NCBI GenBank assembly: GCA_035714115.1
Contig: DASTMO010000043.1
Location: forward strand, 1 to 49,086
Source of the DNA: CAMAVH01 sp035714115
Lineage (GTDB): Bacteria; Pseudomonadota; Alphaproteobacteria; SMXQ01
Length of the DNA stretch: 49,086 nt
Reading direction: 5' to 3'
In this document: positions 23,315-31,862 of the stretch, piece by piece
Numbering within the stretch: the first letter of the stretch is position 1
Layout of the letters: every line of letters starts with the position of its first letter
Notes under the pieces: model-generated
Databases searched by the model: none
Told to the model about the DNA's origin: nothing
What the model saw: only the letters and a program-made list of their open reading frames with translations
Translations under genes and position numbers: made by a program

Positions 23315-24219
23315 GCCGCGCCTCCGTCAGCCTGGGCGGCGGCCTCTTGCGCCGCTTCGCGCTTGCGCGCCGATTGCAGCGCGACCATCGGCCCGACCAG
23401 CAGAATCAGCAGCGCCACGGTGAGAGCTGAGGCCACAGGCCAGTCGCGGTTGGAGAAGAACTCCGTCCACATGACCTTGCCGATCATCAGCGCCTCGGGG
23501 CCGCCGAGCAGGTCGGGGATGACGAATTCGCCGGTCGCCGGGATGAACACCAAGAGGCTGCCGGCGAGGATGCCAGGCAGCGAGAGTGGCAGGGTGACGC
23601 GCAGGAAAGCCTGCCAAGGTTTGGCGCCGAGATCGGCGGCGGCCTCGAGCAGCGTCAGGTCCATGCGCGACAGGGTCGCGACCAGCGGCAGCACCATGAA
23701 GGGCAGATAGGAATAGACGATGCCGAGATTGATCGCGAAGGTCGTGTAGAGGATGTCCAGCGGCTCATTGATGACGCCGAGCCAGATGAGGAAATTGTTC
23801 AACAGGCCGGTGGTGCTGAGAATGCTCATCCAGGCATAGACGCGGATCAGGAACGAGGTCCAGAACGGCAGGATGACCAGCATCATCAGGATGCCGCGCG
23901 TGCTCTCTTTCGCCCGCGCGATGGCGTAGGCCATGGGATAGCCGATCAACAGCGTGATCAGCGTCGAGATCGCCGCGATCTTCAGCGAATTGAGCAGCGC
24001 CGCGATATAGAGCGGATCGTCGAGCAGCAGCAGGTAATTGTCCCACTGGATCAGCCATTCGCCGTTCTCGATGAGCGGCGTGTAGGGCGGCTGGCCGAGC
24101 ACCGGCGCGGCGACGCTGATCTTGAGGACGATGGCGAGCGGGACGGCGAAGAACAGCAGCAGCCAAACGTAAGGCGGGACCGCCGCCAGCGGGAAAGAGA
24201 AGCGGGACTTACCGCTCAT
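23311..24219 (-). CDS. potH: Polyamine ABC transporter permease, PotH/PotB type
   Basis: A 302-residue inner-membrane permease starting MSGKSRFSFPLAA, with six TM helices and the EAA loop LEAAADLGAKPWQAFLRVTL. The segment VFIPATGEFVIPDLLGGPE is characteristic of PotB/PotH. The start at 24219 overlaps the ATPase stop as ATGA; a longer in-frame start is shadow sequence inside the ATPase gene. It pairs with the PotI-like permease to form the channel. Confidence 0.88.
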   Translation of the reverse strand: MSGKSRFSFPLAAVPPYVWLLLFFAVPLAIVLKISVAAPVLGQPPYTPLIENGEWLIQWDNYLLLLDDPLYIAALLNSLKIAAISTLITLLIGYPMAYAIARAKESTRGILMMLVILPFWTSFLIRVYAWMSILSTTGLLNNFLIWLGVINEPLDILYTTFAINLGIVYSYLPFMVLPLVATLSRMDLTLLEAAADLGAKPWQAFLRVTLPLSLPGILAGSLLVFIPATGEFVIPDLLGGPEALMIGKVMWTEFFSNRDWPVASALTVALLILLVGPMVALQSARKREAAQEAAAQADGGAA

Positions 24220-25310
24220 TCGGGTATCACCACGGCGTCGGCCGCGTCCCAGGAGAGCCACAGCTCCGCGCCCTCAGCCGGCGTGGCCGCGCCGCGCTTG
24301 GCATTGGTGCTTTGCACGCGTAGGGCGCGACCGTTGGCGAGCAGCACGCTGTAGGTCGAGACGTCGCCGATGTAGGCGACGTCCTTCACTTTGCCTTGCA
24401 GCTTGTTCTCGGCGCCGGAGGCCTGATCGCAGAGGCGGATTTTTTCCGGGCGGATGGCGATGGCGATCTTCGTGCCCGCCACAGCGCCGTTCGGCGCGCT
24501 CGCCTTGAACGAGCCGGGCAGGCCGTCGCAGGCGATCTCGGCGACGCTGTTCGCGGCATTCGCCACTGTGCCGTCGATCAGATTGGCCGCGCCGAGGAAT
24601 TCGGCGACATGACGCGTCGCCGGCGTCTCATAGACCTCATGCGGCGCGCCGACCTGCTGCACCCGGCCATGGTCCATCACCGCGAGGCGGCTGGAGAGCG
24701 TCATCGCTTCATCCTGGTCGTGGGTGACCATGACGAAGGTGATGCCGAGGCGGGCCTGCAGCGCCTTCAATTCGAACTGCGTGCTTTCGCGCAGCTTGCG
24801 GTCGAGCGCGCCGAGCGGCTCGTCCAGCAGCAGCAGCTTGGGATGCTTGGCGAGCGCGCGGGCCAAGGCGACGCGCTGGCGCTCGCCGCCCGAAAGTTGG
24901 TGCGGCTTGCGCTTGGCCTTGTTGCCGAGATGGACGAGGTCCAGAAGCTCGCGCACGCGCGCCTCGCGCTCGGGCTTGGCCATCCCGTCCTGTCTAAGGC
25001 CGAAGGCGACATTGTCCGCCACGCTCATATGCGGGAACAGCGCGTAGGACTGGAACATCATGTTCACCGGCCGCTCGTAGGGCGGTAAGTCGGTGACGTC
25101 GCGCCCGTCGATGAAGACATGGCCGCTGTCCGGCGTCTCGAAGCCAGCGAGGATGCGCAGCAGGGTGCTCTTGCCCGAGCCCGACGCGCCGAGCAGCGAG
25201 AAGAACTCGCCGCGCTCGATGTCGAGGCTGATGCCGGCCACTGCCGGCGCGTCCGTTCCCTCGTAGCGTTTGGTTACGTTTTCGATGCGAAGGAACGACG
25301 ACGCGGACAA
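24216..25310 (-). CDS. potG: Polyamine ABC transporter ATP-binding protein, PotG/PotA type
   Basis: The 364-residue ATPase has Walker A GASGSGKST (41-49), Q-loop MFQSYALFPH, signature LSGGERQ (139-145), Walker B LLLDEP (160-165) and a C-terminal TOBE domain (about 285-360). It energises polyamine uptake. The start codon is TTG (25308-25310), with GGGAG six bases upstream and no usable ATG in the early part of the frame, which may limit its translation relative to the binding protein. Confidence 0.9.
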   Translation of the reverse strand: MSASSFLRIENVTKRYEGTDAPAVAGISLDIERGEFFSLLGASGSGKSTLLRILAGFETPDSGHVFIDGRDVTDLPPYERPVNMMFQSYALFPHMSVADNVAFGLRQDGMAKPEREARVRELLDLVHLGNKAKRKPHQLSGGERQRVALARALAKHPKLLLLDEPLGALDRKLRESTQFELKALQARLGITFVMVTHDQDEAMTLSSRLAVMDHGRVQQVGAPHEVYETPATRHVAEFLGAANLIDGTVANAANSVAEIACDGLPGSFKASAPNGAVAGTKIAIAIRPEKIRLCDQASGAENKLQGKVKDVAYIGDVSTYSVLLANGRALRVQSTNAKRGAATPAEGAELWLSWDAADAVVIPE

Positions 25311-25341
25311 AACGAACTCCCGGGCTGGCGGCGGACGGCGC

Positions 25342-26442
25342 TTAGTAGCGGGTTTTCACGCGCGTCCAGGCGCGGGTGCGGGCGCGCTCGTAGGCCTGAT
25401 CGACCGGCGGCAGAGTGTAGAGCTTGGCCTGCACATCGGCCGGCGGATAGACCACCGGATCGTTCTTGATGTCCGGATCGACGGTCTTGTCGGCGGCGGT
25501 CACGGCGTTGGCGTAGCCCACTTCGTTGGTGATCGCGCCGATGATCTCGGGCTTGAGCAGGAAGTTGATGAAGGCATGGGCCGATTCGACGTTCGGCGCA
25601 TCGGCAGGGATCGCCATCACGTCGAGATTGAAGGCGGAGCCTTCCTTGGGCAGGAAGATGCCGACCTCGACCTTGCCGCCGGCTTCCTTGGCGCGGTCGC
25701 GCGCCTGCACCAGATCGCCGGCATAGCCCATGGCGACGCAGGTGTTGCCGTTGGCCAGATCGTTGATGTAGGCCGAGGAGTGGATGTACTTGTAGTTCGG
25801 GCGCGCCTTGAAGACGACGTCGCTCGCCGCCTTCAGGTCTTCTTCCGACAGGCTGGTGGGCGACTTGCCGGAATAGGCCAGCGCCGTGCTGAACACTTCG
25901 TCGGCCGAATCGAGGATGGTGACGCCGCAGCCCTTGATCTTCGCCAGCACTTTGGGATCGTAGATCATCGCGAGGCTGCCGATCGGCGCATCGGGCATCA
26001 GCTGCTTGATCTTGGCGACGTTGTAGCCGATGCCGGTGCCGGCCATCAGGTAGGGCACGCCATGGGCGTTGTTCGGATCGAACTTGGCCAGCTCCGCCAT
26101 CACGCCCTTGTCGAGGCCGGCGAGGTTCGGCAGCTTGGACTTGTCGAGCTGGCGGTAGATGTTCGCCTTCACCTGGCGCACGAAGAAGGGCGAGGTGGAG
26201 GGGAAGACGACATCGAAACCGGATTTTCCGGCGAGCAGCTTGGCCTCGAGGATCTCGTTGCCGTCATAGACGTCGTAATTCACCTTGATGCCGGTTTCGG
26301 CGGTGAATTTCTCGATCGTGTCCTTGGCGATGTAGTCGCTCCAGTTGAAGACGTTGACCGTCTTTTCCTGAGCGAGCGCCCCATGAGCGGTGAAAGCGGC
26401 GAGAACGGCGGGCAGAAGCCACAGGCGCGGCGAACGGATCAT
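25342..26442 (-). CDS. potF: Polyamine-binding periplasmic protein, PotF/PotD type
   Basis: The 366-residue product has a Sec signal (MIRSPRLWLLPAVLAAF, cleavage near GALA-QEK) and the family opening VNVFNWSDYIAKDTIEKFT, where the NWSDY residues line the polyamine site, followed by FDVVFPSTSPFF and GTGIGYNVAKI. Length fits PotF (putrescine). ATG 26442 lies after GGGGGATAAGG; an in-frame start ten codons upstream lacks a site. First gene of the potFGHI-type operon. Confidence 0.9.
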   Translation of the reverse strand: MIRSPRLWLLPAVLAAFTAHGALAQEKTVNVFNWSDYIAKDTIEKFTAETGIKVNYDVYDGNEILEAKLLAGKSGFDVVFPSTSPFFVRQVKANIYRQLDKSKLPNLAGLDKGVMAELAKFDPNNAHGVPYLMAGTGIGYNVAKIKQLMPDAPIGSLAMIYDPKVLAKIKGCGVTILDSADEVFSTALAYSGKSPTSLSEEDLKAASDVVFKARPNYKYIHSSAYINDLANGNTCVAMGYAGDLVQARDRAKEAGGKVEVGIFLPKEGSAFNLDVMAIPADAPNVESAHAFINFLLKPEIIGAITNEVGYANAVTAADKTVDPDIKNDPVVYPPADVQAKLYTLPPVDQAYERARTRAWTRVKTRY

Positions 26443-26698
26443 CCTTATCCCCCATGCAAATGCGGGCCGCACCGGGGCCGAATTCCATCGGCAGGCCCGG
26501 TCGGCGAAGGCGCGGCAATCTTAATCGAATCGCCGCCGCAGGGAAGCCTGGAGCGCTCCCCATCGCTACGTTTTTTCTGTGGACGATCCACGGCTTAAGG
26601 CCATTGCTGCTTGGTTCTCGGCGAGCCGCTTGCTAACCTTTTGCCGAGGCCCGCTCACCCAAGAGCGCCATCAGGGCCGTTGGGGGACCGTCGAGCCT

Positions 26699-29323
26699 AT
26701 GTGGATGACCGCCGATCTTCTTCGCAGCCTCGCCGCCCAAGGCGGGCGCGCGGCCGTCATTCAGGTTCAAGACGAGAGCCGTCATGACACCGCCGCCGCC
26801 GATCTGGCGGCCCTGGCGACCCGTCTGGCCCATGGCCTGATCGCAGAGGGCGTGAAGCCGGGCGAGGCGGTCGGCCTGGTCGGCCCCAACAACGTTGATT
26901 GGATCGCGGTGCGTCTTGCGCTGGCTGCGGCGGGGGCCATCACGGTGGCCTGCGACGATCTCGGCTTGCCGGAAGACATCGCCGGTTTTCTTCATGATTC
27001 GGGCTGCAAGCTGGCCTTTGTCAGCGCCGCGCATGCCGAGCATCTTAAAGCATCCGGCGCGGCTTATCAGATGGTGCTGCTCGACGGCGAGGGCTCTGAG
27101 AATTGGCGCGCTTGGCTGAAAGAGCCGTCCGGCGAACTGCCGAAGTCTGATCCGCAGGCCGAGACCATGGTGGTCTATACCTCCGGCACCACCGGCAAGC
27201 CCAAAAGCTTCGCGCTGACGCATGCCAATCTCGCGGCCAATGTCGATGCGCTGCTGGCGGAAAAGATCGTCGGCGAAGGGGATCGCGTGCTGCTGCCGCT
27301 GCCGCTGCATCACGTCTTTCCGCTGCTCGTCGGCATGCTGACGACACTGGCCAGCGGCGCGGCCTTGGTGCTGCCCGAGGCCGTCGCTGGGCCGCAGATC
27401 GCCATAGCCCTGCGCGTGAGCAAGGCGACCGTGATGGTCGGCGTGCCGCGCCTGTTCACCGCCTTGCTTGCCGGCATCGAAGCCAAGGCTGCGGCGCGCG
27501 GCGGACTTGCCGGATTTGCCTACAATCGTATGCTCAAGCTGTCGCTGTTCGCGCGCCAGAAGCTGAATATGAGCATCGGCAAGATGCTGTTCGGCCCGTT
27601 GCATGCGCAGCTCGGCGGCCATTTGCGGCTGATGGCGAGCGGCGGCGCCAAGCTTGAAGCGCCGGCCATGTGGCGGCTCGAAGCGCTCGGCTGGCAGGTG
27701 CTGAGCGGCTACGGCCTGGCGGAGACCGCCTCGATGTTCACCGCCAACTTGCCGGGCCGCCAGCGCGTCGGCAGCGAGGGCCGGCCGATCGGCGGCGGCC
27801 AAGTCCGCGTCGCCAAATTGGCCGAGGGCGATGAAGACGCGCCAGATATGGGCGAGATCCAGCTCAAGGGCGCGAGCGTCTTCAAAGGCTACCGCGACAA
27901 TCCCGACGCCAACGCGACGGCCTTCACGCCGGACGGCTGGTTCCGGACCGGCGATCTTGGTCATGTCGATGCCGACGGCTATGTCTACATCACCGGCCGC
28001 GCCAAGGAGATGATCGTCCTCGGTGGCGGCAAGAACGTTTACCCGGAAGAGACGGAAAAGCATTACGCCGCCAGCTCCTACATCCGCGAACTGGCGGTCT
28101 TGGAGCGCGACGGCAAGCTGGTCGCTCTCGTGCTGCCCGATCCCGTCGCGATCCGCGCCGCCGGTTTGACGCGCCTGGAAGACGCCGTACGTGTCGCGCT
28201 GGCCGAGCGGGCCCAGACGCTGCCGAGCTATCAGCGCATCGCCGGCTATGCCCTGGTGCGCGAGCCGCTGCCGCGCACGCGTCTCGGCAAGTATCGCCGC
28301 TTCCTGCTGCCCAAGCTCTATGACGATGCGAAAGCGGGACTCGCCAAACCCAAGGCCGCGGAGATGTCGGTCGAGGATCAGGCGCTGATCGGCGCGTCGC
28401 CGGCGCGCGAGGCATGGGAAATTCTGCGCGCGCGCTACGCCGATCGCGGCGTGACTCTCGATGCCAACATGTCGCTCGATCTCGGCATCGATTCGCTCGA
28501 ATGGATGACCCTCGGCTTGGAGCTGGAATCGCGCCTCGGCCTCGAGGTGAGCGAGGCGGCGCTGCAGCACGTCAATACGGTGCGCGACCTGCTCACGGTG
28601 CTCGCCAAGGCCAAGCCGGCCAATGGCGAGGGCGGCGACAGTGCCGATGTGAAGGCCGCCGCCGACAAATGGCTGGCGCCGACCGGCCCGAGCCTGAGCG
28701 CGCTCGGCTGGCTGCTCTATTGGGTCAACCGGCTCGGCCTCAAGGCGATGTTCCGCATCAGCGCGACGGGGCTGGAGAACGTGCCGGTCGACGGGCCGGT
28801 GATGATCGTCGCCAACCATGTGAGCGACATCGATCCGCCGGTGCTCGCCGGCGTCATGCCCTACCGCCGTATGCGCCGCTTGTTCTGGTCGGGCGATGTC
28901 GGCCGCCTGTTCGAGACTTTGGTCGGGCGCAAGTTCGCCCGCGCCACGCATATCTTCCCGGTCGACGAGCGTTCGCCCAAGGCCACGCTGGCCATGGGCA
29001 AGGAAGTGCTCAAGCGCGGCAATGGCCTCGTCTGGTTTCCCGAAGCCTGGCGCTCGCCGGACGGCGAGTTGCAGCGCTTCCTGCCGGGGGCCGGCCTCGT
29101 TCTGGCCGATCAGCCGGTGACGGTGGTGCCGGCCTATATCGACGGCGCCTACGAGGCGCTGCCGCGCCATCGGCACAGCCCGAAATTCGTCAAAGTGACG
29201 GTGCATTTCGGTGGGGCGATTTCCGCCGAGGATATCAAGGCTTTAGCGGGAGCCGGCGGGAACGAGGGCGCGCAGCGCATCGTTGCCCATCTGCAGGGAC
29301 GGGTGGCGGCTCTCAAGCCATGA
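26699..29323 (+). CDS. Acyl-activating enzyme-ACP-PlsC acyltransferase fusion
   Basis: One 874-residue chain with three domains. (1) An AMP-forming acyl ligase, about 1-540: P-loop TSGTTGKPK (161-169), YGLAETA (338-344), FRTGDL (415-420) and catalytic Lys531 in TRLGKYRRF. (2) An acyl carrier domain, about 565-640, with phosphopantetheine site Ser599 in LGIDSLEWM. (3) A PlsC/LPLAT acyltransferase, about 660-870, with H-x4-D at His707/Asp712 (ANHVSDID) and FPEAWRS (780-786) in place of the usual FPEGTRS. It could activate a fatty acid, load it on its own ACP and acylate a lysolipid or other acceptor. The domain order differs from Aas. Start chosen for GGGGGA upstream; ATG 26705 is possible. Confidence 0.87.
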   Translation: MWMTADLLRSLAAQGGRAAVIQVQDESRHDTAAADLAALATRLAHGLIAEGVKPGEAVGLVGPNNVDWIAVRLALAAAGAITVACDDLGLPEDIAGFLHDSGCKLAFVSAAHAEHLKASGAAYQMVLLDGEGSENWRAWLKEPSGELPKSDPQAETMVVYTSGTTGKPKSFALTHANLAANVDALLAEKIVGEGDRVLLPLPLHHVFPLLVGMLTTLASGAALVLPEAVAGPQIAIALRVSKATVMVGVPRLFTALLAGIEAKAAARGGLAGFAYNRMLKLSLFARQKLNMSIGKMLFGPLHAQLGGHLRLMASGGAKLEAPAMWRLEALGWQVLSGYGLAETASMFTANLPGRQRVGSEGRPIGGGQVRVAKLAEGDEDAPDMGEIQLKGASVFKGYRDNPDANATAFTPDGWFRTGDLGHVDADGYVYITGRAKEMIVLGGGKNVYPEETEKHYAASSYIRELAVLERDGKLVALVLPDPVAIRAAGLTRLEDAVRVALAERAQTLPSYQRIAGYALVREPLPRTRLGKYRRFLLPKLYDDAKAGLAKPKAAEMSVEDQALIGASPAREAWEILRARYADRGVTLDANMSLDLGIDSLEWMTLGLELESRLGLEVSEAALQHVNTVRDLLTVLAKAKPANGEGGDSADVKAAADKWLAPTGPSLSALGWLLYWVNRLGLKAMFRISATGLENVPVDGPVMIVANHVSDIDPPVLAGVMPYRRMRRLFWSGDVGRLFETLVGRKFARATHIFPVDERSPKATLAMGKEVLKRGNGLVWFPEAWRSPDGELQRFLPGAGLVLADQPVTVVPAYIDGAYEALPRHRHSPKFVKVTVHFGGAISAEDIKALAGAGGNEGAQRIVAHLQGRVAALKP

Positions 29324-29479
29324 GGCATCCGGCCCAGTTAAGCAGTAGGGGCAGGGCAGCCATGAACCGAAGGCGGCCCTCTGCCGTAGGCAAGAGCGAC
29401 AGGATTTATTAATCTCGGCGCTATAACTTTAGTGCAGCAGGACAGGACGTTCCCTGTTCCGAAAAGCGGAGAACGACGC

Positions 29480-29893
29480 ATGGGACAGGTTTTGTCGCGT
29501 ATCTTGGCGGGCGTCCTGCTTTTGACGCCGCTGACGCTCGGCGCGGTCCTGCCGGCCGCAGCCGCGGAGCTCGATGGCGAATATGTCATCGAGGGCCGCG
29601 ATCCCGGCGGCGGAGCCAAGTACAAGGGCCAGGTGCTGGTGGTGAAGGAAGACGCCACCTATTCGGTGATCTGGAAAATCCAGAACCAGGTGCTCTACGG
29701 CACCGGCATCCTGCAGGACAAAAGCTTCGCCGTGACCTACCTGAATTACGGCCCGGCCAGCGCGCCCGGCTTGGCGCTCTATGACGTCTCCGACGATGGC
29801 ACTTTGACCGGCCGCTTCACCATGCTGGGCGCCAAAAACCTTGGCGTCGAGGCCTGGATCCGCACCGGCGGCTTGGGTGATCAAGAGCCTTAA
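29480..29893 (+). CDS. Secreted small protein of unknown function
   Basis: The 137-residue product has a clear signal peptide (hydrophobic core GVLLLTPLTLGAVL, cleavage near AAA-ELDG) and a small beta-rich mature part, starting LDGEYVIEGRDPGGGAKYKG and including TYSVIWKIQNQVLYGTGI, then YDVSDDGTLTGRFTMLGAKN. It resembles periplasmic lipocalin-like or fibronectin-binding-related proteins but I cannot name a family. ATG 29480 is preceded by GGAG. It is a single-gene unit with its own terminator. Confidence 0.65.
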   Translation: MGQVLSRILAGVLLLTPLTLGAVLPAAAAELDGEYVIEGRDPGGGAKYKGQVLVVKEDATYSVIWKIQNQVLYGTGILQDKSFAVTYLNYGPASAPGLALYDVSDDGTLTGRFTMLGAKNLGVEAWIRTGGLGDQEP

Positions 29894-29925
29894 GAACGAC
29901 GGAATAATATATGTATCACAAATAG

Positions 29926-29963
29926 AAAGAGCCTGATCCTCATATTGAAGATCAGGCTCTTTT
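29926..29963. terminator. Bidirectional terminator between the secreted protein and the FAD-subunit gene
   Basis: AAAGAGCCTGATC (29926-29938) pairs perfectly with GATCAGGCTCTTT (29950-29962) around an 11-base loop. The A and T ends allow termination from both strands, and the flanking genes are convergent. Confidence 0.9.
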
Positions 29964-29979
29964 CGTTCGGCCGAGGCGC

Positions 29980-30780
29980 TTAGTAGCTGTTCGCCAGAGC
30001 AACCGCGCGCTTGGCCATCACGGTCACCAGATGAGCGCGATATTCGGCGCTCGAATGGATGTCGGACAGCAACTCGTCGGGCGAGACCTTGATGTTGGCG
30101 ACTGCGTCGGGCGTGAAGCTCTTGGCCAGGGCCGCTTCCATCTCCGGCACCCGGAAGGCGCAGGGGCCGGCGCCGGTGACGCCGACGCGGACCGCGTCGC
30201 CGGTCTTGGAGACCATGACGCCAACCGTGGCGTAGCCCGAGGCGAGATGGGCAAACTTGATGTAGCCGGCCTTATCCGGGATCGGGAAATGGACGGCGGT
30301 GATGATCTCGCCCGGCTCCAGCGCGGTCTCGAACAGGCCGAGGAAATAGTCGTCGGCGGCGATCTTGCGCTTGTTGGTCTCGATGGTGGCGCCGAGGCCC
30401 ATGATGCCGCCCGGATAGTCGGCGGCGGGGTCGGAGTTGGCGGTCGAGCCGCCGATGGTGCCGCGATGGCGGACCGACGGATCGCCGATGCCGCCGGCGA
30501 GGACGGCGAGGGCGGGAATGTGCTTCCTCACATCCGCCGAGGTCGCGACATCGAAGTGGCGCGTCATCGCCTTGATGGTCAGGGTCTTGCCCGAGACGCT
30601 GATGCCCTTCAGGTCGGCGATCTTGCCGAGGTCGATCAGGTCGCTCGGCTGGGCCAGGCGCTGCTTGAGCGTCGGCAGCAGGGTCATGCCGCCGGCGAGC
30701 AGCTTGCCGTCCGATGCTTCAGTGACCTTCTTGACGGCATCCTCGACGGAGGAGGCGCGGGCATATTCGAAGTTGTACAT
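29980..30780 (-). CDS. Molybdenum hydroxylase FAD-binding (medium, CoxM-like) subunit
   Basis: The 266-residue subunit has the two FAD motifs of the CoxM/xanthine-oxidase family: AGGMTLLP near residue 30 and the T-I-G-G-x-x-x-N element in RGTIGGSTANSDPAADYPG near 105. It passes electrons from the 2Fe-2S subunit to the acceptor. It is last in the L-SRPBCC-S-M operon, 12 bases after the 2Fe-2S gene, and next to a bidirectional terminator. Confidence 0.9.
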   Translation of the reverse strand: MYNFEYARASSVEDAVKKVTEASDGKLLAGGMTLLPTLKQRLAQPSDLIDLGKIADLKGISVSGKTLTIKAMTRHFDVATSADVRKHIPALAVLAGGIGDPSVRHRGTIGGSTANSDPAADYPGGIMGLGATIETNKRKIAADDYFLGLFETALEPGEIITAVHFPIPDKAGYIKFAHLASGYATVGVMVSKTGDAVRVGVTGAGPCAFRVPEMEAALAKSFTPDAVANIKVSPDELLSDIHSSAEYRAHLVTVMAKRAVALANSY

Positions 30781-30792
30781 GGCCGCTCCCCC

Positions 30793-31290
30793 TTAGTGAT
30801 GGTCTTTGGTCGGCGGGACGCCGGTGACCATGGCTTCCGAGCCGGCCATGACCGCCTCGACGATGCCCTGGTAGCCGGTGCAGCGGCAGATGTTGCCGTA
30901 GAGCTCTTCGCGCACCGTCTCTTCGTCGGCGCCGGGCAGGCGGCGGGCGATGTCGACCGCCACCATGACCATGCCCGGGGTGCAGTAGCCGCACTGCAAG
31001 CCGTGATATTCGCGGAAGGCCGCCTGCATCGGATGCAGCGTGCCGTCGGCGGCGGCCAATCCTTCGATGGTGACGACCTCGCTGCCGTCGGCCTGCACGG
31101 CCAGGATCGTGCAGCTCTTCACCGCTTCGCCGTTGTAATGGACGTTGCAAGCGCCGCACTGGCTGGTGTCGCAGCCGACATGGGTTCCGCTGAGCCCGAG
31201 ATGCTCGCGAATGAACTGGACGAGCAGGGTGCGGGGCTCGACGTCGCCGGTGACGGTCTTGCCGTTCACCTTCAAGGAAATCTTGGCCAC
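30793..31290 (-). CDS. Molybdenum hydroxylase 2Fe-2S (small, CoxS-like) subunit
   Basis: A 165-residue protein with two [2Fe-2S] sites: the plant-ferredoxin type C-x4-C-x2-C ending in a fourth Cys (CDTSQCGACNVHYNGEAVKSC, shown across two clusters of ligands) near 40-62, and the helical-type CGYCTPGMV with ICRCTGYQGIVEAV near 100-145. It relays electrons from the molybdenum site to FAD. The C-terminal extension (SEAMVTGVPPTKDHH) is a little longer than usual. Part of the CoxL-like operon. Confidence 0.92.
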   Translation of the reverse strand: MAKISLKVNGKTVTGDVEPRTLLVQFIREHLGLSGTHVGCDTSQCGACNVHYNGEAVKSCTILAVQADGSEVVTIEGLAAADGTLHPMQAAFREYHGLQCGYCTPGMVMVAVDIARRLPGADEETVREELYGNICRCTGYQGIVEAVMAGSEAMVTGVPPTKDHH

Positions 31291-31376
31291 GTATCTCTCT
31301 CCTGTTGGCAGCCTAGCGGCTTCTTATGATTTCATAGCAGATCATCGCCGCCCCCGCGACAGGGGCGGCATGTCGA

Positions 31377-31829
31377 TCAGGCCTTGGCCTTCTCGGTCAT
31401 ATGGGCGACGAACCGCTTGAAGAATTCGTCGGCCAGCTTCTTGGCCGTCGAATCGATCAGGCGCGCGCCGATCTGGGCGATCTTTCCGCCCACCGAAGCG
31501 TTGGCGGTGTAGGTCAGCACGGTCTCGTCGCCCTCGGCCCGCAGCGTCATCTGAGCGCCGCCCTTGCCGAAGCCGGCGATGCCGCCGTTGCCCTTGCCGT
31601 TGATGGTGCAGCTGTTCGGCGCATCGATGTTCTCGATCGCCACGTCGCCGGCGAACTTGGCCTTCACCGGGCCGACGGCGAGCACCACCTTGGCGGTGAA
31701 GGTCGTCTCGGAGGTCTTTTCGACGGAGTCGCAGCCGGGAATGCAGAGCTTCAGCACTTCGGGGTCAAAGAGCGAGTCCCACACCATCTGCTGCGGGGCC
31801 GGGATGCGCTGTTCGCCGCTCATATCCAT
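31377..31829 (-). CDS. CoxG-type SRPBCC protein of the molybdenum hydroxylase operon
   Basis: The 150-residue product has the CoxG/SRPBCC form: RIPAPQQMVWDSLFDPEVLK, then CIPGCDSVEK, a long beta region and a C-terminal helix ADEFFKRFVAHM. In Oligotropha CoxG helps attach CO dehydrogenase to the membrane; other members accompany aromatic or aldehyde hydroxylases. Here it lies between the large-subunit gene (33 bases upstream) and the 2Fe-2S gene. GGAG precedes the ATG at 31829. Confidence 0.87.
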   Translation of the reverse strand: MDMSGEQRIPAPQQMVWDSLFDPEVLKLCIPGCDSVEKTSETTFTAKVVLAVGPVKAKFAGDVAIENIDAPNSCTINGKGNGGIAGFGKGGAQMTLRAEGDETVLTYTANASVGGKIAQIGARLIDSTAKKLADEFFKRFVAHMTEKAKA

Positions 31830-31862
31830 GTCGTCAGTCTCCTAACTCGTACAGATGGGGTA

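Noticed and set aside
26633..29206. 857-residue minus-strand frame opposite the ligase-ACP-PlsC gene
   Set aside because: Antisense shadow without motifs; the plus-strand product has three recognisable domains.
26699..29323. Naming the fusion gene aas
   Set aside because: Aas has the acyltransferase first and no ACP; here the order is reversed and an ACP is built in.
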